This document shows, piece by piece, positions 26,389 through 34,982 of a stretch of 64,000 bases of DNA. The number at the start of each line of letters is the position of its first letter. Position 1 is the stretch's first letter. The stretch lies in NCBI RefSeq assembly GCF_002752675.1, contig NZ_CP024608.1:1240001-1304000 (forward strand). Direction: 5' to 3'. Origin of the DNA: Massilia violaceinigra (GTDB taxonomy: Bacteria; Pseudomonadota; Gammaproteobacteria; Burkholderiales; Burkholderiaceae_D). The notes under the pieces were generated by a model. That model did not search any database, was not told the origin of the DNA, and saw only the letters and a program-made list of their open reading frames with translations. The position numbers were made by a program, and so were the translations under genes.

Positions 26389-28004
26389 CGACAACTTCCC
26401 TCCTGCACCGCGCCGCGCTGCGGGTTTTGCCACTGGCGTTGCCGCTGGCGCTGGGCGCCTGCCAGAGCACGCCGACCGCCCCGCAACAGCCGTGGACGGC
26501 GGACCTGGGCAACGGCCAGTACCAGAACCCGATCCTGCACGCCGACTATTCCGATCCGGATGCGATCCGCGTCGGCGACACCTACTACATGACCTCATCG
26601 AGCTTCAGCAACACCCCGGGCCTGCCGCTGCTGCAATCGACAGACATGGTCAACTGGGAACTGGTCGGCCACGCGCTGCCCAAGCTGGTGCCGGAGAACG
26701 TGTTCGCCACGCCGCAGCCGGGCAAGGGCGTGTGGGCGCCGTGCCTGCGTTTTCATGACGGCAAATTCTGGATTTTCTATCCCGATCCCGACTTCGGCAT
26801 CTACGTTATCACCGCCACCAACTTCACCGGACCGTGGAGCGCGCCGCACCTGCTGGCCGGCGGCAAGGGCCTGATCGATCCGACCCCGCTGTGGGACAAC
26901 GACGGCAAAGCGTACCTGCTGCACGGCTGGGCCAAGAGCCGGGCCGGCTTTAACAACGTGCTGACTCTGCGCAGCATGGCGCCGGACGGGCGCACCTTGC
27001 TCGACACCAGCGGCCAGATCGTCATCGACGGCAACAAGCTGCCGAACTACAAGACGCTGGAAGGGCCCAAGTTCTACAAGAAGGATGGCTATTATTATGT
27101 GTTCGCACCGGCCGGCGGCGTCGAGGAGGGCTGGCAGTCGGTGTTCCGTTCGCGCAGCATCACAGGGCCGTACGAGGACAAGATCGTTATGGCGCAGGGC
27201 AAGTCCAGCACCAACGGTCCGCATCAGGGCGCGTGGGTGACGGCGCAGGATGGCAGCGACTGGTTCTTCCACTTCCAGGACAAGCGCGCCTACGGCCGCG
27301 TGGTGCACCTGCAGCCGATGCGCTGGAAGGATGGCTGGCCGCTGATCGGCGAGGAAGTCGAGGCCAGCGGCGTGGGCCAGCCGTTCCTGCGCCATGCCAA
27401 GCCGATGGCATCGGGTGCGCTGCGGGTGCCGCCGACGGGCGACGAGTTTTCAGGCGCGGCGCTGGGATTGCAGTGGCAGTGGAGCGCGAATGGCAAGCCG
27501 GAGTGGTATTCGCTGGCGGCCCGGCCGGGCCAGTTGCGCCTGCAGGCGCAGCCGGGCACCAATCTGCGCGAGATGGCGTCGGTGCTGACGCAGAAGCTGC
27601 CGGCGCCGGCGTTCACGGTCGACACCCGCATCGAACTGTCGGCCACGCGCGAGGGCGATCGTGCCGGGCTGGTGCTGCTGGGGATGAAGTATGCGTGGCT
27701 GGGGCTGCGCCGCGCCGGAACCGGCTCGCAACTGGTGCTGGGCGTGTGCGAAGGCAACGAGCACGCATGTACCGAGAAAGACCAGCTGGTGCTGCCGATC
27801 GACGCCAACGCCGCCTGGCTGCGCATGACGATGGCGGACGGCGTGGCATCGTTCTCGTACAGCCTCGATAACAGCAAGTTTATCGAGGCCGGCCAGCCGT
27901 TCAAGGCCAGCATGGGGCGCTGGGTTGGCGCGCAGATGGGCTTGTTTAGCACCGGCGGCACGCAGGCGCACGCCGATGTGGATTACTTCCGGGTCAGCAA
28001 ATAG
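26385..28004 (+). CDS. GH43 family glycoside hydrolase lipoprotein
   Basis: This 539-residue protein has a lipoprotein signal (LPLALGACQS). The five-bladed propeller shows the GH43 triad: Asp in HADYSDPDAI, Asp in GLIDPTPLWDNDG, Glu in TLEGPKFYKK. A C-terminal ~190-residue concanavalin-like beta-sandwich (GDEFSGAALGLQWQW) follows, as in many GH43 beta-xylosidases and arabinofuranosidases. It likely removes arabinose or xylose from side chains of pectin. Start ATG overlaps the esterase stop (26386-26388), so the two are translated in a coupled way. Confidence 0.88.
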   Translation: MTTTSLLHRAALRVLPLALPLALGACQSTPTAPQQPWTADLGNGQYQNPILHADYSDPDAIRVGDTYYMTSSSFSNTPGLPLLQSTDMVNWELVGHALPKLVPENVFATPQPGKGVWAPCLRFHDGKFWIFYPDPDFGIYVITATNFTGPWSAPHLLAGGKGLIDPTPLWDNDGKAYLLHGWAKSRAGFNNVLTLRSMAPDGRTLLDTSGQIVIDGNKLPNYKTLEGPKFYKKDGYYYVFAPAGGVEEGWQSVFRSRSITGPYEDKIVMAQGKSSTNGPHQGAWVTAQDGSDWFFHFQDKRAYGRVVHLQPMRWKDGWPLIGEEVEASGVGQPFLRHAKPMASGALRVPPTGDEFSGAALGLQWQWSANGKPEWYSLAARPGQLRLQAQPGTNLREMASVLTQKLPAPAFTVDTRIELSATREGDRAGLVLLGMKYAWLGLRRAGTGSQLVLGVCEGNEHACTEKDQLVLPIDANAAWLRMTMADGVASFSYSLDNSKFIEAGQPFKASMGRWVGAQMGLFSTGGTQAHADVDYFRVSK

Positions 28005-28012
28005 CCTGCCCC

Positions 28013-28039
28013 GTCGTTTCTGCCAATGGCAGAAACGAC
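28013..28039. repeat. Perfect palindrome downstream of the GH43 gene
   Basis: GTCGTTTCTGCCA-A-TGGCAGAAACGAC forms a perfect 13-bp stem, starting 9 bp after the GH43 stop. Its core TTCTGCCAATGGCAG is shared with the core of the repeat at 18690-18720. It has no T-run, so it may act as a 3'-end stabiliser rather than a terminator. Confidence 0.7.
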
Positions 28040-28056
28040 AAGCGGGGGAAACGCGC

Positions 28057-28263
28057 TTAAAACGCCGGGTCGTTGGCCGCCATGCGCGAACGGCGCCAGC
28101 GCCAGACGTTGAAGGCGGTCAGCGCGGCGGGCACGGCGGTCACGACCAGCCACGCGCTGGCATCCATCTCGCGCGTGATGACCACGCCGGCGCCGAGGGC
28201 GAAGGCGATCAGGCCGCGCAGCAGGATCCAGTTGAGCTGGGCTTTTGAGTTCATTTTTTGCAT
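28057..28263 (-). CDS. Small two-helix membrane protein of unknown function
   Basis: This 68-residue protein has two hydrophobic segments (ILLRGLIAFALGAGVV and AWLVVTAVPAALTAFNVW), and the end is basic (RWRRSRMAANDPAF). ATG 28263 is chosen; longer open frames upstream carry no clear start, and the Shine-Dalgarno sequence is poor. It sits 86 bp downstream of the pectin methylesterase stop on the same strand. No function is suggested. Confidence 0.45.
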   Translation of the reverse strand: MQKMNSKAQLNWILLRGLIAFALGAGVVITREMDASAWLVVTAVPAALTAFNVWRWRRSRMAANDPAF

Positions 28264-28349
28264 GGTCGATTTCTGGTCAATATTGGCCCCGCAGGCACGG
28301 GCAAAGACGCCGCGGCGGAAACAGGCCGCTAGCGTATCACGAACGCCGT

Positions 28350-30719
28350 TCAGGGCGCCGCCTGGCCAGCTTCCGGGTTCCATCCGCGGCCGCCGTCGAA
28401 GCCGGAAAACACCGCCGCGCGGGTCGACAGGGGCGCCGCCTCCTGGGCGCTGAGCACATAACCGCCGGCGCGGCGCGACAGGTCGAGTGGCTTGCCGTCC
28501 AGGTCGGTGCTGCCGAACTCGCGCCAGCCGCTGTTCGCGGTCGCGCTGGCAGGGTTGGGCGCCGGCTCGCGCGTCGCATCGCGCTGCACGCCGTTGCCGG
28601 CCCAGCCGACCGGGGCGATATGCTCGCCCATTTTACAGTTGATGTAAGCCACGTTATCCCAGGTGGCCGCCGTGCCCGGGCTGCGCGCGAGATAGGTGGC
28701 GCCGGGCGGGATCTTGTTGGCCAGCGGGCCGGGACCGGGACCGTGGGTCAGCGCGCTGTTGAGGAACACGAAGCCGCGATCGGATGCGTTCACCGTGCGG
28801 GCCTGCACCACGTAGCCGCCGCTGGACGGGTTGGCGCTGTCGCCGACCGAGCGCAGTTCGCTTTCCTCGAACAGCGCCGCGCGGTTCGCGCCCCAGATGA
28901 AGTCGACGTTGCCTTCAATCAGGGTGCGGTAGAACCAGGAATAGCCTTTTACCTGAATCGTATCCTGCTCGCTGAAAAAACTGGCGTTGCGCGCGATCAG
29001 GCGGCCGCTATCGTTGTTGAAGAAGACGGTTTCCGCCTGCCCCGCGATCTTGTCGGAGCGCAGGGTGGTGTTTTTGAGGGTGAGCGTGTCGAGCGTGAGC
29101 ACGTCCGACTTTTCGGCCATCAATAGCGCCCGCCCGCCTGTGAAGGAGGGCGACTGCGGACCCTGGCTGAGGCCGGAGCCGGGGTTGTAGCCATCGTTGT
29201 TGCCGTTGTGGATGACGACGCCGTCGCGGCTTTCGCCCTTGATCGTCAGATTGTCCTTGCCGCGGATGAACAGCATCTCGTCGTAGCGGCCATTCCTGAC
29301 GGCGACCGTGACCGGCGTGGCCTGGCCGGCGTGCTGCATGGCGTGGTCGAGGGCGCCCTGCACGGTGCGGAAATCGGCCGGGCCGTCATCGTCCACGCTC
29401 AGGATGGGGCCGGAAGGGGCGGCGGCGCGGGTGCGGAAGGTCCAGCCGGCGGCCTTGCCGATGCCGGCGAAGGGTGCGCCGTTGATGGTGGCGTTGTCGA
29501 ACACGCCCGGCTCGACGACCACGTAGTAGGCGCTGCCGTAAGCGAGGCGGTGGGCATGGGGGCGGATGATGGCGCTGTTGCCGTCGATGGTGATCGGGGT
29601 GCGGCGGGTGTAGCGCCGCTGGTCCTGGCCCGGGTAGCCGATGGCGGCGACTTCATCGCCGGGGCGGATGATATCGACCAGCTTGTGGTCGGCCTGGCGG
29701 TAGATGCGTACCGAGCCGGCGCTGCCGAGGCGGGGTGGCTGGTCGAAGCGCAGGCGCAGCGGGGTGTCGGGCTGGACCGCATCGGCGCGCGCGGGCGGGA
29801 TGATGGCGCCGACGAGGTCGGCCTTGTGGACGGGCGGCGCGAAGGCGGGCGCGATGCTGGCGTCGATGATGCTCTGCACGCTCGGGTCGGCGACGCTGGC
29901 GAGCACGAGGCTGGCGCTGCCGGGTCTTTTTGGCGTCACCACGATGCTGCTACCGCGCACGGTGGCGCTGGCCACGGCCGGGTTGCTGGAGCGTACCGTG
30001 AAGCGTGCCGGTGTGAGGCCGTCGCTCGCAAAGGCGCTGATGGGCAGCGTCGATGGCGGATCGCCCGCTTGCGCCTTGAAGCTGTTGGCGGCGACGGCCG
30101 GTGCGATGCGCATCGGTTTGTTGGCCGGGTCGCCCACGCGGATGTTTTCGAGCTCGAAGCCTTTGCCGCCGCTGTAGATGCCGAGCGCGCCCGGGATGGC
30201 CGATGCGGGCACGGTGGCGGTGCTCAGTTTTTCGCCGTTGAGGTAGACGCTGAGCGCTTCGCCGGCCATCTCGAAGCGGACGGTGAGGAAGCGGCCCTCG
30301 CTGGCGATGGCGCGCCTGACCTGTTTCAACCGGCTCAACTTGCCATGCTGCTGGCGCACGATATCGGCCTGGACGGTCGGGCTGGCGTCGCTGATGTGCA
30401 GGCCGGCGCCGAACCAGTTGCCCGCATCGATATGCCGGCCCAGCAAGTACAACTGGCCGGGCGGGCCGGGCAGGGCGCGGATGCGGGCCTCGACAAAATA
30501 GTCGGCGGCGGGCGGCACATGGGTGAACAGCGTGCGCACTGCGGCGGGGCCTTCGTCGAGATGAAGGGCCTTGGGTGAACCGGGGTCAGAGCTCTGACTC
30601 GAAACATTGCTAGTCAGAGCTCTGACCCCGGTTGTAGGTGGTTTTACCTGTGTTTCAGCCAAAGCGCCAGCGGGTAGCAGCAGGGCGAGGAGCAGAGGGG
30701 AGGTCAGATGCTTGGACAT
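28350..30719 (-). CDS. Pectin methylesterase (CE8) with N-terminal lectin-like domains
   Basis: This 789-residue exported enzyme begins with a signal peptide (LLLALLLPAGALA), then an 18-residue segment coded by a 54-bp palindromic insert (residues ~30-47). A LamG-like domain follows (~55-190), then two Ig-like domains (to ~450) and the C-terminal right-handed beta-helix esterase. The catalytic Asp pair is visible: QDT (Asp586) and NVDFIWG (Asp606), 20 residues apart as usual, with WFYRTLIEG between. It demethylates homogalacturonan so that lyases can act. The Shine-Dalgarno sequence at 30719 is weak. It follows the CE12 gene by 122 bp, with another hairpin in the gap. Confidence 0.87.
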   Translation of the reverse strand: MSKHLTSPLLLALLLPAGALAETQVKPPTTGVRALTSNVSSQSSDPGSPKALHLDEGPAAVRTLFTHVPPAADYFVEARIRALPGPPGQLYLLGRHIDAGNWFGAGLHISDASPTVQADIVRQQHGKLSRLKQVRRAIASEGRFLTVRFEMAGEALSVYLNGEKLSTATVPASAIPGALGIYSGGKGFELENIRVGDPANKPMRIAPAVAANSFKAQAGDPPSTLPISAFASDGLTPARFTVRSSNPAVASATVRGSSIVVTPKRPGSASLVLASVADPSVQSIIDASIAPAFAPPVHKADLVGAIIPPARADAVQPDTPLRLRFDQPPRLGSAGSVRIYRQADHKLVDIIRPGDEVAAIGYPGQDQRRYTRRTPITIDGNSAIIRPHAHRLAYGSAYYVVVEPGVFDNATINGAPFAGIGKAAGWTFRTRAAAPSGPILSVDDDGPADFRTVQGALDHAMQHAGQATPVTVAVRNGRYDEMLFIRGKDNLTIKGESRDGVVIHNGNNDGYNPGSGLSQGPQSPSFTGGRALLMAEKSDVLTLDTLTLKNTTLRSDKIAGQAETVFFNNDSGRLIARNASFFSEQDTIQVKGYSWFYRTLIEGNVDFIWGANRAALFEESELRSVGDSANPSSGGYVVQARTVNASDRGFVFLNSALTHGPGPGPLANKIPPGATYLARSPGTAATWDNVAYINCKMGEHIAPVGWAGNGVQRDATREPAPNPASATANSGWREFGSTDLDGKPLDLSRRAGGYVLSAQEAAPLSTRAAVFSGFDGGRGWNPEAGQAAP
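30579..30632. repeat. 54-bp palindromic element inside the methylesterase gene
   Basis: 21-bp arms, ACCGGGGTCAGAGCTCTGACT at 30579-30599 and its exact reverse complement at 30612-30632, enclose 12 nt. It is 54 bp long, so it keeps the reading frame and adds 18 codons right after the signal peptide region. The same outer motif GGGGTCAGAGCTC recurs at 30777-30826. The GGGGTCAG...CTGACCCC style is that of REP/REPIN elements moved by RAYT-type transposases; no such gene is in the window. Confidence 0.85.
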
Positions 30720-30776
30720 GGAGAAGGACTCAGGGCGAAGGACGATGCGGAATGTTTGCAGCACACCAAAGCACAC

Positions 30777-30826
30777 CGGGGTCAGAGCTCTAAATTGAAA
30801 TATTTCTAATTGGAGCTCTGACCCCG
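30777..30826. repeat. Second copy of the GGGGTCAGAGCTC palindromic element
   Basis: A 50-bp hairpin (arms CGGGGTCAGAGCTC at 30777-30790 and the reverse complement at 30813-30826) has an AT-rich, partly palindromic middle. It lies in the 122-bp gap between the CE12 stop (30842) and the methylesterase start (30719). The arms match the element at 30579-30632, while the middle differs. Confidence 0.82.
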
Positions 30827-30841
30827 ATTGTAGGACGTGGC

Positions 30842-31648
30842 TTAGGGCTCGGGGGCGAAGGCGGGACGCAACGCGGGGATTTGGCGGCGCAGCTCGCTCG
30901 CAACCATGCCGGAAAACAGCGCCGCGCCCTTGGCGCCAACGTGGGTGCGGTCGAAGCTGATTTTTGGGGCGCCTTGCGGTTCGATGGCTGCACCAGGCAG
31001 CGCGGCCACCGCCATCACCGGCGCCGCATTCGGGTCCGGCGGCGCTTGCGCCAGGGTGTCGGCTTCGGCCGATCCCATCGCCTGCACCGCGTCGGCGCTG
31101 ATCTTGTTCAGGTCGATCAGGGTGGCGCCGCTTTCGCGCGCCACGCGCCGCACTTGCGCTGCCCACGGGCCGAGATCGTCGCGCAAATACTGGCCCTTGA
31201 AGCTGCGCCGCGTCAGCGGCGTGACCAGGACCGGCACGCCGCCCAGCGCGCGCGCCTCGCTGACGTAGCGTGCGATGTTTTGCGGGAACTGGGTGACGAA
31301 GTCGGTCGAGCGGCCCGGTTTGCCCGGCTGGTCGTTGTGGCCGAACTGGATCAGCACGTAGCTGGCGCTGTAGGCCGCACCGTCGCGCAGCAGCGCCTGC
31401 ACGTCGTCCCAGCGCCCCTCGGCGCGAAAGCTGCCGGAACTGCGTCCGCCGCGCGCGAGGTTGATGCAGGCCACTTGCGCGCGCAGGCGCTGGCACAGGG
31501 CGTCGCCATATCCGGAACGGGTCGCCATGGTGGAGTCGCCGACGAGGATGATGCGCGCCGACCGCGCCGCATCGTCCTCCGCCTGCACCGGCACGCTGGC
31601 AGCCATCGCCAGGCATGCCAGCGCAATGAGGGTGTGGACCGGCTTCAT
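30842..31648 (-). CDS. Rhamnogalacturonan acetylesterase (CE12, SGNH hydrolase)
   Basis: This 268-residue protein has a signal peptide (LACLAMAASVPVQA). All SGNH blocks are present: GDSTMA (Ser), LARGGRSSGSF (Gly), LIQFGHND (Asn) and FDRTHVG (Asp-x-x-His). The long loop between blocks is typical of CE12. It deacetylates rhamnogalacturonan. Its start lies 2 nt behind the TonB receptor stop, so it depends on the same transcript and probably on translational coupling; no clear Shine-Dalgarno sequence is seen. Confidence 0.9.
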   Translation of the reverse strand: MKPVHTLIALACLAMAASVPVQAEDDAARSARIILVGDSTMATRSGYGDALCQRLRAQVACINLARGGRSSGSFRAEGRWDDVQALLRDGAAYSASYVLIQFGHNDQPGKPGRSTDFVTQFPQNIARYVSEARALGGVPVLVTPLTRRSFKGQYLRDDLGPWAAQVRRVARESGATLIDLNKISADAVQAMGSAEADTLAQAPPDPNAAPVMAVAALPGAAIEPQGAPKISFDRTHVGAKGAALFSGMVASELRRQIPALRPAFAPEP

Positions 31649-31650
31649 CG

Positions 31651-34470
31651 TCAGAAGGTGTAGTTCACGCGCACGTTGTAGGCGCGGCCGATCGGCTTGG
31701 CGATGTTTTGCGCGTACACCACGCGCGAACTGAGGCGCTGGTTAGACAGCGGCGGGTCGACATCAAACAGGTTGTTTACGCCCACGGTGAATTTGAGCTG
31801 CTTGTTCCACGCGTAGTTGGCCGTCAGGTTGTAGAGGATGTACGGCTCGATCTCGTTATAGAACGGCTGGCCCGGCTTCTGGCTCGGCAGGGCGTTGGTG
31901 TCGATGTAGCTCGACGTGTAGGACTGGGTCAGCTGGGTGCCGAAGCCGCCTTTGCTCCACGACAGGCGCAGGTTGTGCTTCCACTTGAAGACGTAGGTGT
32001 TGGCCGAGGTGGCGCCGGTCGAGAGCGCGCCGGGTTTGCCGACACTGTCGAACCAGTCGCCGCCTTCTTCGTTCTGGCCTTCGTATTTGTTGACGTAGGT
32101 GCCGTCGAAGGAGAGGCCGAAACGCCCCATGGTGGAGGTCGGCAGGGTGTAGTTCAGGCTGGCGTCGATGCCCTGGGTGCGCAGGCCGCCCATGTTCAGG
32201 CGCGTCTTGGTGATGTAGGCCAGGGTGCCGTCGGCGTTGCGCACGAACAGCTTGTTGTATTTGTTGACGTCGCCAAAGATCGTGTCTTCGGAAATCTGCG
32301 CGATCGTCCCTTTCATCTCGACGTTCCAGAAGTCGAGCGAGGCAACCAGGTTCTTGACCGGTTCGATCACGATGCCGGCGGTGAAGGTCTTGGACGTCTC
32401 CGGCTCCAGATTGGGATTGGCGCCGGTCAGGACCGTCAGGGTGCTGCCGCAGACCTTGGCCGCGTCCAGGTTCAGGCCCGCGTACTTGGGATCGGTGGTG
32501 AGGGTGCCGGTGCCGCTGATGCCGGGCGTGGCGCTCGGGCACAGCACGGGATCATCCCATTTCGAGGTCGAGGGCACGCGCGTTTGCGGGGTGCCGTACA
32601 GCTCGGGCAGGGTCGGGGCGCGAAAACCCGTGCTGGCGGTGGCGCGCAGCATCAACGCTTTCGATGGTTCGTAGCGTACGCTGGCCTTGGGGTTGAAGGT
32701 GGTGCCGAAGTCGCTGAAGCGGTCGGCGCGCACGGCCAGGTTGACGTTGAGCTGCTTGGTGAAAGGCGCGTCGAGCTCCAGGTAGGTGCCGAGCACGGTG
32801 CGCTCGCCGTGCGGGTAGCGGTTGGGCGTGCCGGAGACTTTGTAGACCACCGAGTCGCCGATGTCGCCGGAGGCGTCGCGGTAGGTTTCGCGGTGCAGGT
32901 CGGCGCCGACCGCCAGCGCCAGCGCGCCGCCGCCCAGGGGCATCAGCTCGCGGTTGAGGGTCAGGTCGGGGCCGTAGTAGTGCACTTCGGCGCGGCGGTT
33001 GACCAGGCCGTCGGCGGAGATGCTGTCGAGGTAGGCTTTGCCGGCGTCGTCCTGCGGGCCGAAAGGATTGAGCACGCCGTCGGCCACGCCCTTGTACAGC
33101 TCGGGCGTGCGCAGGAAGCCGTTCAGGAACTTGACCGTGCGCTTGCTGTAGGCGTAGTTAAAGCCCGCCTTGTAGTCCCAGCCCTTGACCTGGCCTTCTT
33201 CGGTGACCACCAGGCGGTGGCTGTTCTGGCGGTCGTCGGTAATGGCCGGGCCGAGTTCGTCCAGGCTCCAGGTCAGGGCGAGATCGGCGCCGTTCAGGCC
33301 GGCCACGGCGGGCACGCCGCCGGCGCCGCCCGGATACCATTTGCTGGCCTTGGTGATCATTAATGGCTTGCGCAGGCCGGGATTGACTTTGTCGTAGTCG
33401 GTCTGGGCGCCGAACGGCTGGGGCGGATTGAGGGCGTCGATGTACGACTCGGAACTGAGCAGCTCGACCGTCAGCAGATTGCCGTCGCCGTGGCGCAGGC
33501 TGCCCTTGGTAAGAAACGTGGTTTGCTTGTTCTCGGCCAGCAGTTGCGGATACAGGGTCGGGTCGAGCACGCAGGTCTTGCTGCCGGCGCCGCTCGGCTT
33601 GGTCGAGGGCAGGCTGTACTGGCCGGGGTAGGGGGCAACGCAGCCGGCGGCGAAATACGGGTTGCCGGTGACGCTGGTCGGCTTGCCGTTGGCGTAGACG
33701 GTGTAGTTGGCCGGCGAGGACGAGGAGCCGGAGGTGTTGCTGGTGAAGGCGGTGCCGCCCAGGCGGGCGATGTCGTCCGGGTCGCTGATGTTGGGGCGGT
33801 CGCGCTGCATCAGCGAGGTGCGCTTCTGGGTGTCGAAGGCGGCGTAGACGTTCCAGCCATCCTTGGCCAGGTCGCCGGTGCCGGTGGTGATGCTCAAGCG
33901 GCGCTGGTCGCCGCCGCCGCTGCGCTCGGGCGCCATGACGCTGGCGCTGACGGTGGTGTCGGAAATCGAACGCTTGGTGATGAAGTTGACCACGCCGGCG
34001 ATGGCGTCGGTGCCGTAGATGGCCGAGGCGCCGTCGCGCAGCACTTCGACTCTTTCGATGGCGCTCATGGGGATGACGTCGACGTTGATCGAGCTGTCGC
34101 CGATGGCTTCGTTGGCCAGGCGGCGGCCGTTGAGCAGGACCAGGGTGCGGTTGGTGTTCAGGCCGCGCATATTGATCATGGTGCCGCCGCCACCGCCGCC
34201 GACCGGTTCGTTGGTGGCGCCGACGGTCAGCGAGGTGGCCACTTCGGACATCGTGGTCAGGCCGCGGCTGACCAGTTCTTCGGATTTGATGGTGGTCAGC
34301 GGCAGGGCGTTTTCGCTCGCCAGGCGCTTGATGGAGGAGCCGGTGACTTCGACGCGGGCCATGGCGGCGTCGGCCTGCTGGGCGGCAGCCTGGTTCATCA
34401 GGGTCAGGACCGCGATGGCGATGGAGGAAAGCAGCAGCTTGGGTTGCGGGAACCGGGATGATGTTGGCAC
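31651..34470 (-). CDS. TonB-dependent receptor, second of the pectin locus
   Basis: This 939-residue outer-membrane receptor has a signal peptide (SIAIAVLTLMNQAAAQ), a plug with MINMRGLNTNRTLVLLNGRR and AIYGTDAIAGVVNFITKR, and a barrel ending in RVNYTF. It belongs to the iron-complex/vitamin-type receptor branch often recruited for sugar uptake, and differs strongly from the first receptor. The GTG at 34470 is chosen because AGGAGA lies 6 nt upstream. Its promoter at 34498-34538 carries two operators. CE12 and methylesterase genes follow as an operon. Confidence 0.92.
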   Translation of the reverse strand: MPTSSRFPQPKLLLSSIAIAVLTLMNQAAAQQADAAMARVEVTGSSIKRLASENALPLTTIKSEELVSRGLTTMSEVATSLTVGATNEPVGGGGGGTMINMRGLNTNRTLVLLNGRRLANEAIGDSSINVDVIPMSAIERVEVLRDGASAIYGTDAIAGVVNFITKRSISDTTVSASVMAPERSGGGDQRRLSITTGTGDLAKDGWNVYAAFDTQKRTSLMQRDRPNISDPDDIARLGGTAFTSNTSGSSSSPANYTVYANGKPTSVTGNPYFAAGCVAPYPGQYSLPSTKPSGAGSKTCVLDPTLYPQLLAENKQTTFLTKGSLRHGDGNLLTVELLSSESYIDALNPPQPFGAQTDYDKVNPGLRKPLMITKASKWYPGGAGGVPAVAGLNGADLALTWSLDELGPAITDDRQNSHRLVVTEEGQVKGWDYKAGFNYAYSKRTVKFLNGFLRTPELYKGVADGVLNPFGPQDDAGKAYLDSISADGLVNRRAEVHYYGPDLTLNRELMPLGGGALALAVGADLHRETYRDASGDIGDSVVYKVSGTPNRYPHGERTVLGTYLELDAPFTKQLNVNLAVRADRFSDFGTTFNPKASVRYEPSKALMLRATASTGFRAPTLPELYGTPQTRVPSTSKWDDPVLCPSATPGISGTGTLTTDPKYAGLNLDAAKVCGSTLTVLTGANPNLEPETSKTFTAGIVIEPVKNLVASLDFWNVEMKGTIAQISEDTIFGDVNKYNKLFVRNADGTLAYITKTRLNMGGLRTQGIDASLNYTLPTSTMGRFGLSFDGTYVNKYEGQNEEGGDWFDSVGKPGALSTGATSANTYVFKWKHNLRLSWSKGGFGTQLTQSYTSSYIDTNALPSQKPGQPFYNEIEPYILYNLTANYAWNKQLKFTVGVNNLFDVDPPLSNQRLSSRVVYAQNIAKPIGRAYNVRVNYTF

Positions 34471-34497
34471 GGCGAGTCTCCTGATTGGATTGTTTTT

Positions 34498-34538
34498 ATG
34501 GTTAGACCAATTCTAGTTTGGCCTGACCAATTAATCAA
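34498..34538 (-). promoter_or_regulatory. Promoter and twin operators of the receptor-CE12-methylesterase operon
   Basis: Minus-strand -35 TTGATT (34538-34533), 17-bp spacer, -10 TAGAAT (34515-34510). Operator 1, TTGGCCTGACCAA, lies in the spacer at 34518-34530 (plus reading). Operator 2, ATGGTTAGACCAAT, lies at 34498-34511 over the start region. The arrangement is that of the GH105 promoter at 25257-25298. Confidence 0.78.
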
Positions 34539-34576
34539 GGTGGACTTGCCAATAACCCGTCCTTCCGGCCACTATC

Positions 34577-34917
34577 CCGTCGTTCCCGCGCAGCCTCCAG
34601 TTTCTAAGAAACTTCTCCAATCCCTTGGAACGAGGCAAGTCCAAAGACTAATGCCGCTAACGTAAGCTTCGTCATTCCCGCGCAGGCGGGAATCCAAGTC
34701 CGGCGCTGAGCCGACGGCTACGGAACAAAATTGGATTCCCGCCTGCGCGGGAATGACGGTTCTGAAGTTTGTGGTCAGAAAAACGCTGAACCTAAACGCC
34801 ATCGAGTCCAGAGACCAGTTCCTGGAGAGGCGGGAACGCATGCGTTCCCCCCAAGTTCCTACCGAAGCTACCGACGGCTCGACGAACTTGGGTTCCCACC
34901 TGCGCGGGAACGACGAG
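34577..34917. repeat. Cluster of palindromic repeats, including copy B
   Basis: This gap region between the receptor promoter and the GntR gene is filled by repeats. A full element (34647-34778) runs in the opposite direction to copies A and C, with 28-bp arms at 34670-34697 and 34731-34758 and the same flanks (CTAATGCCGCTAACGTAAGCTTC and CTGAAGTTTGTGGTCAG). Partial copies lie at 34577-34593 and 34885-34917. No gene is seen in this 340 bp. Confidence 0.78.
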
Positions 34918-34982
34918 GTGGGGGCGGAAAGAAAAGGTGGTGGTACCCTCGGAGTACGAGTGGAAAACAACGCCCAGGCGGT

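Noticed and set aside
28013..28039. Rho-independent terminator after GH43
   Set aside because: The stem is perfect but there is no T-run on either strand; it is grouped with the palindromic repeats.
30639..30719. An alternative, further downstream start for the methylesterase that would exclude the 54-bp element
   Set aside because: The signal peptide lies upstream of the element in the same frame, so the element is within the reading frame; there is no ribosome site for a later start.
22338..34778. CRISPR array
   Set aside because: The repeats are palindromic, widely spaced and only a few in number, with no regular spacers and no cas genes.
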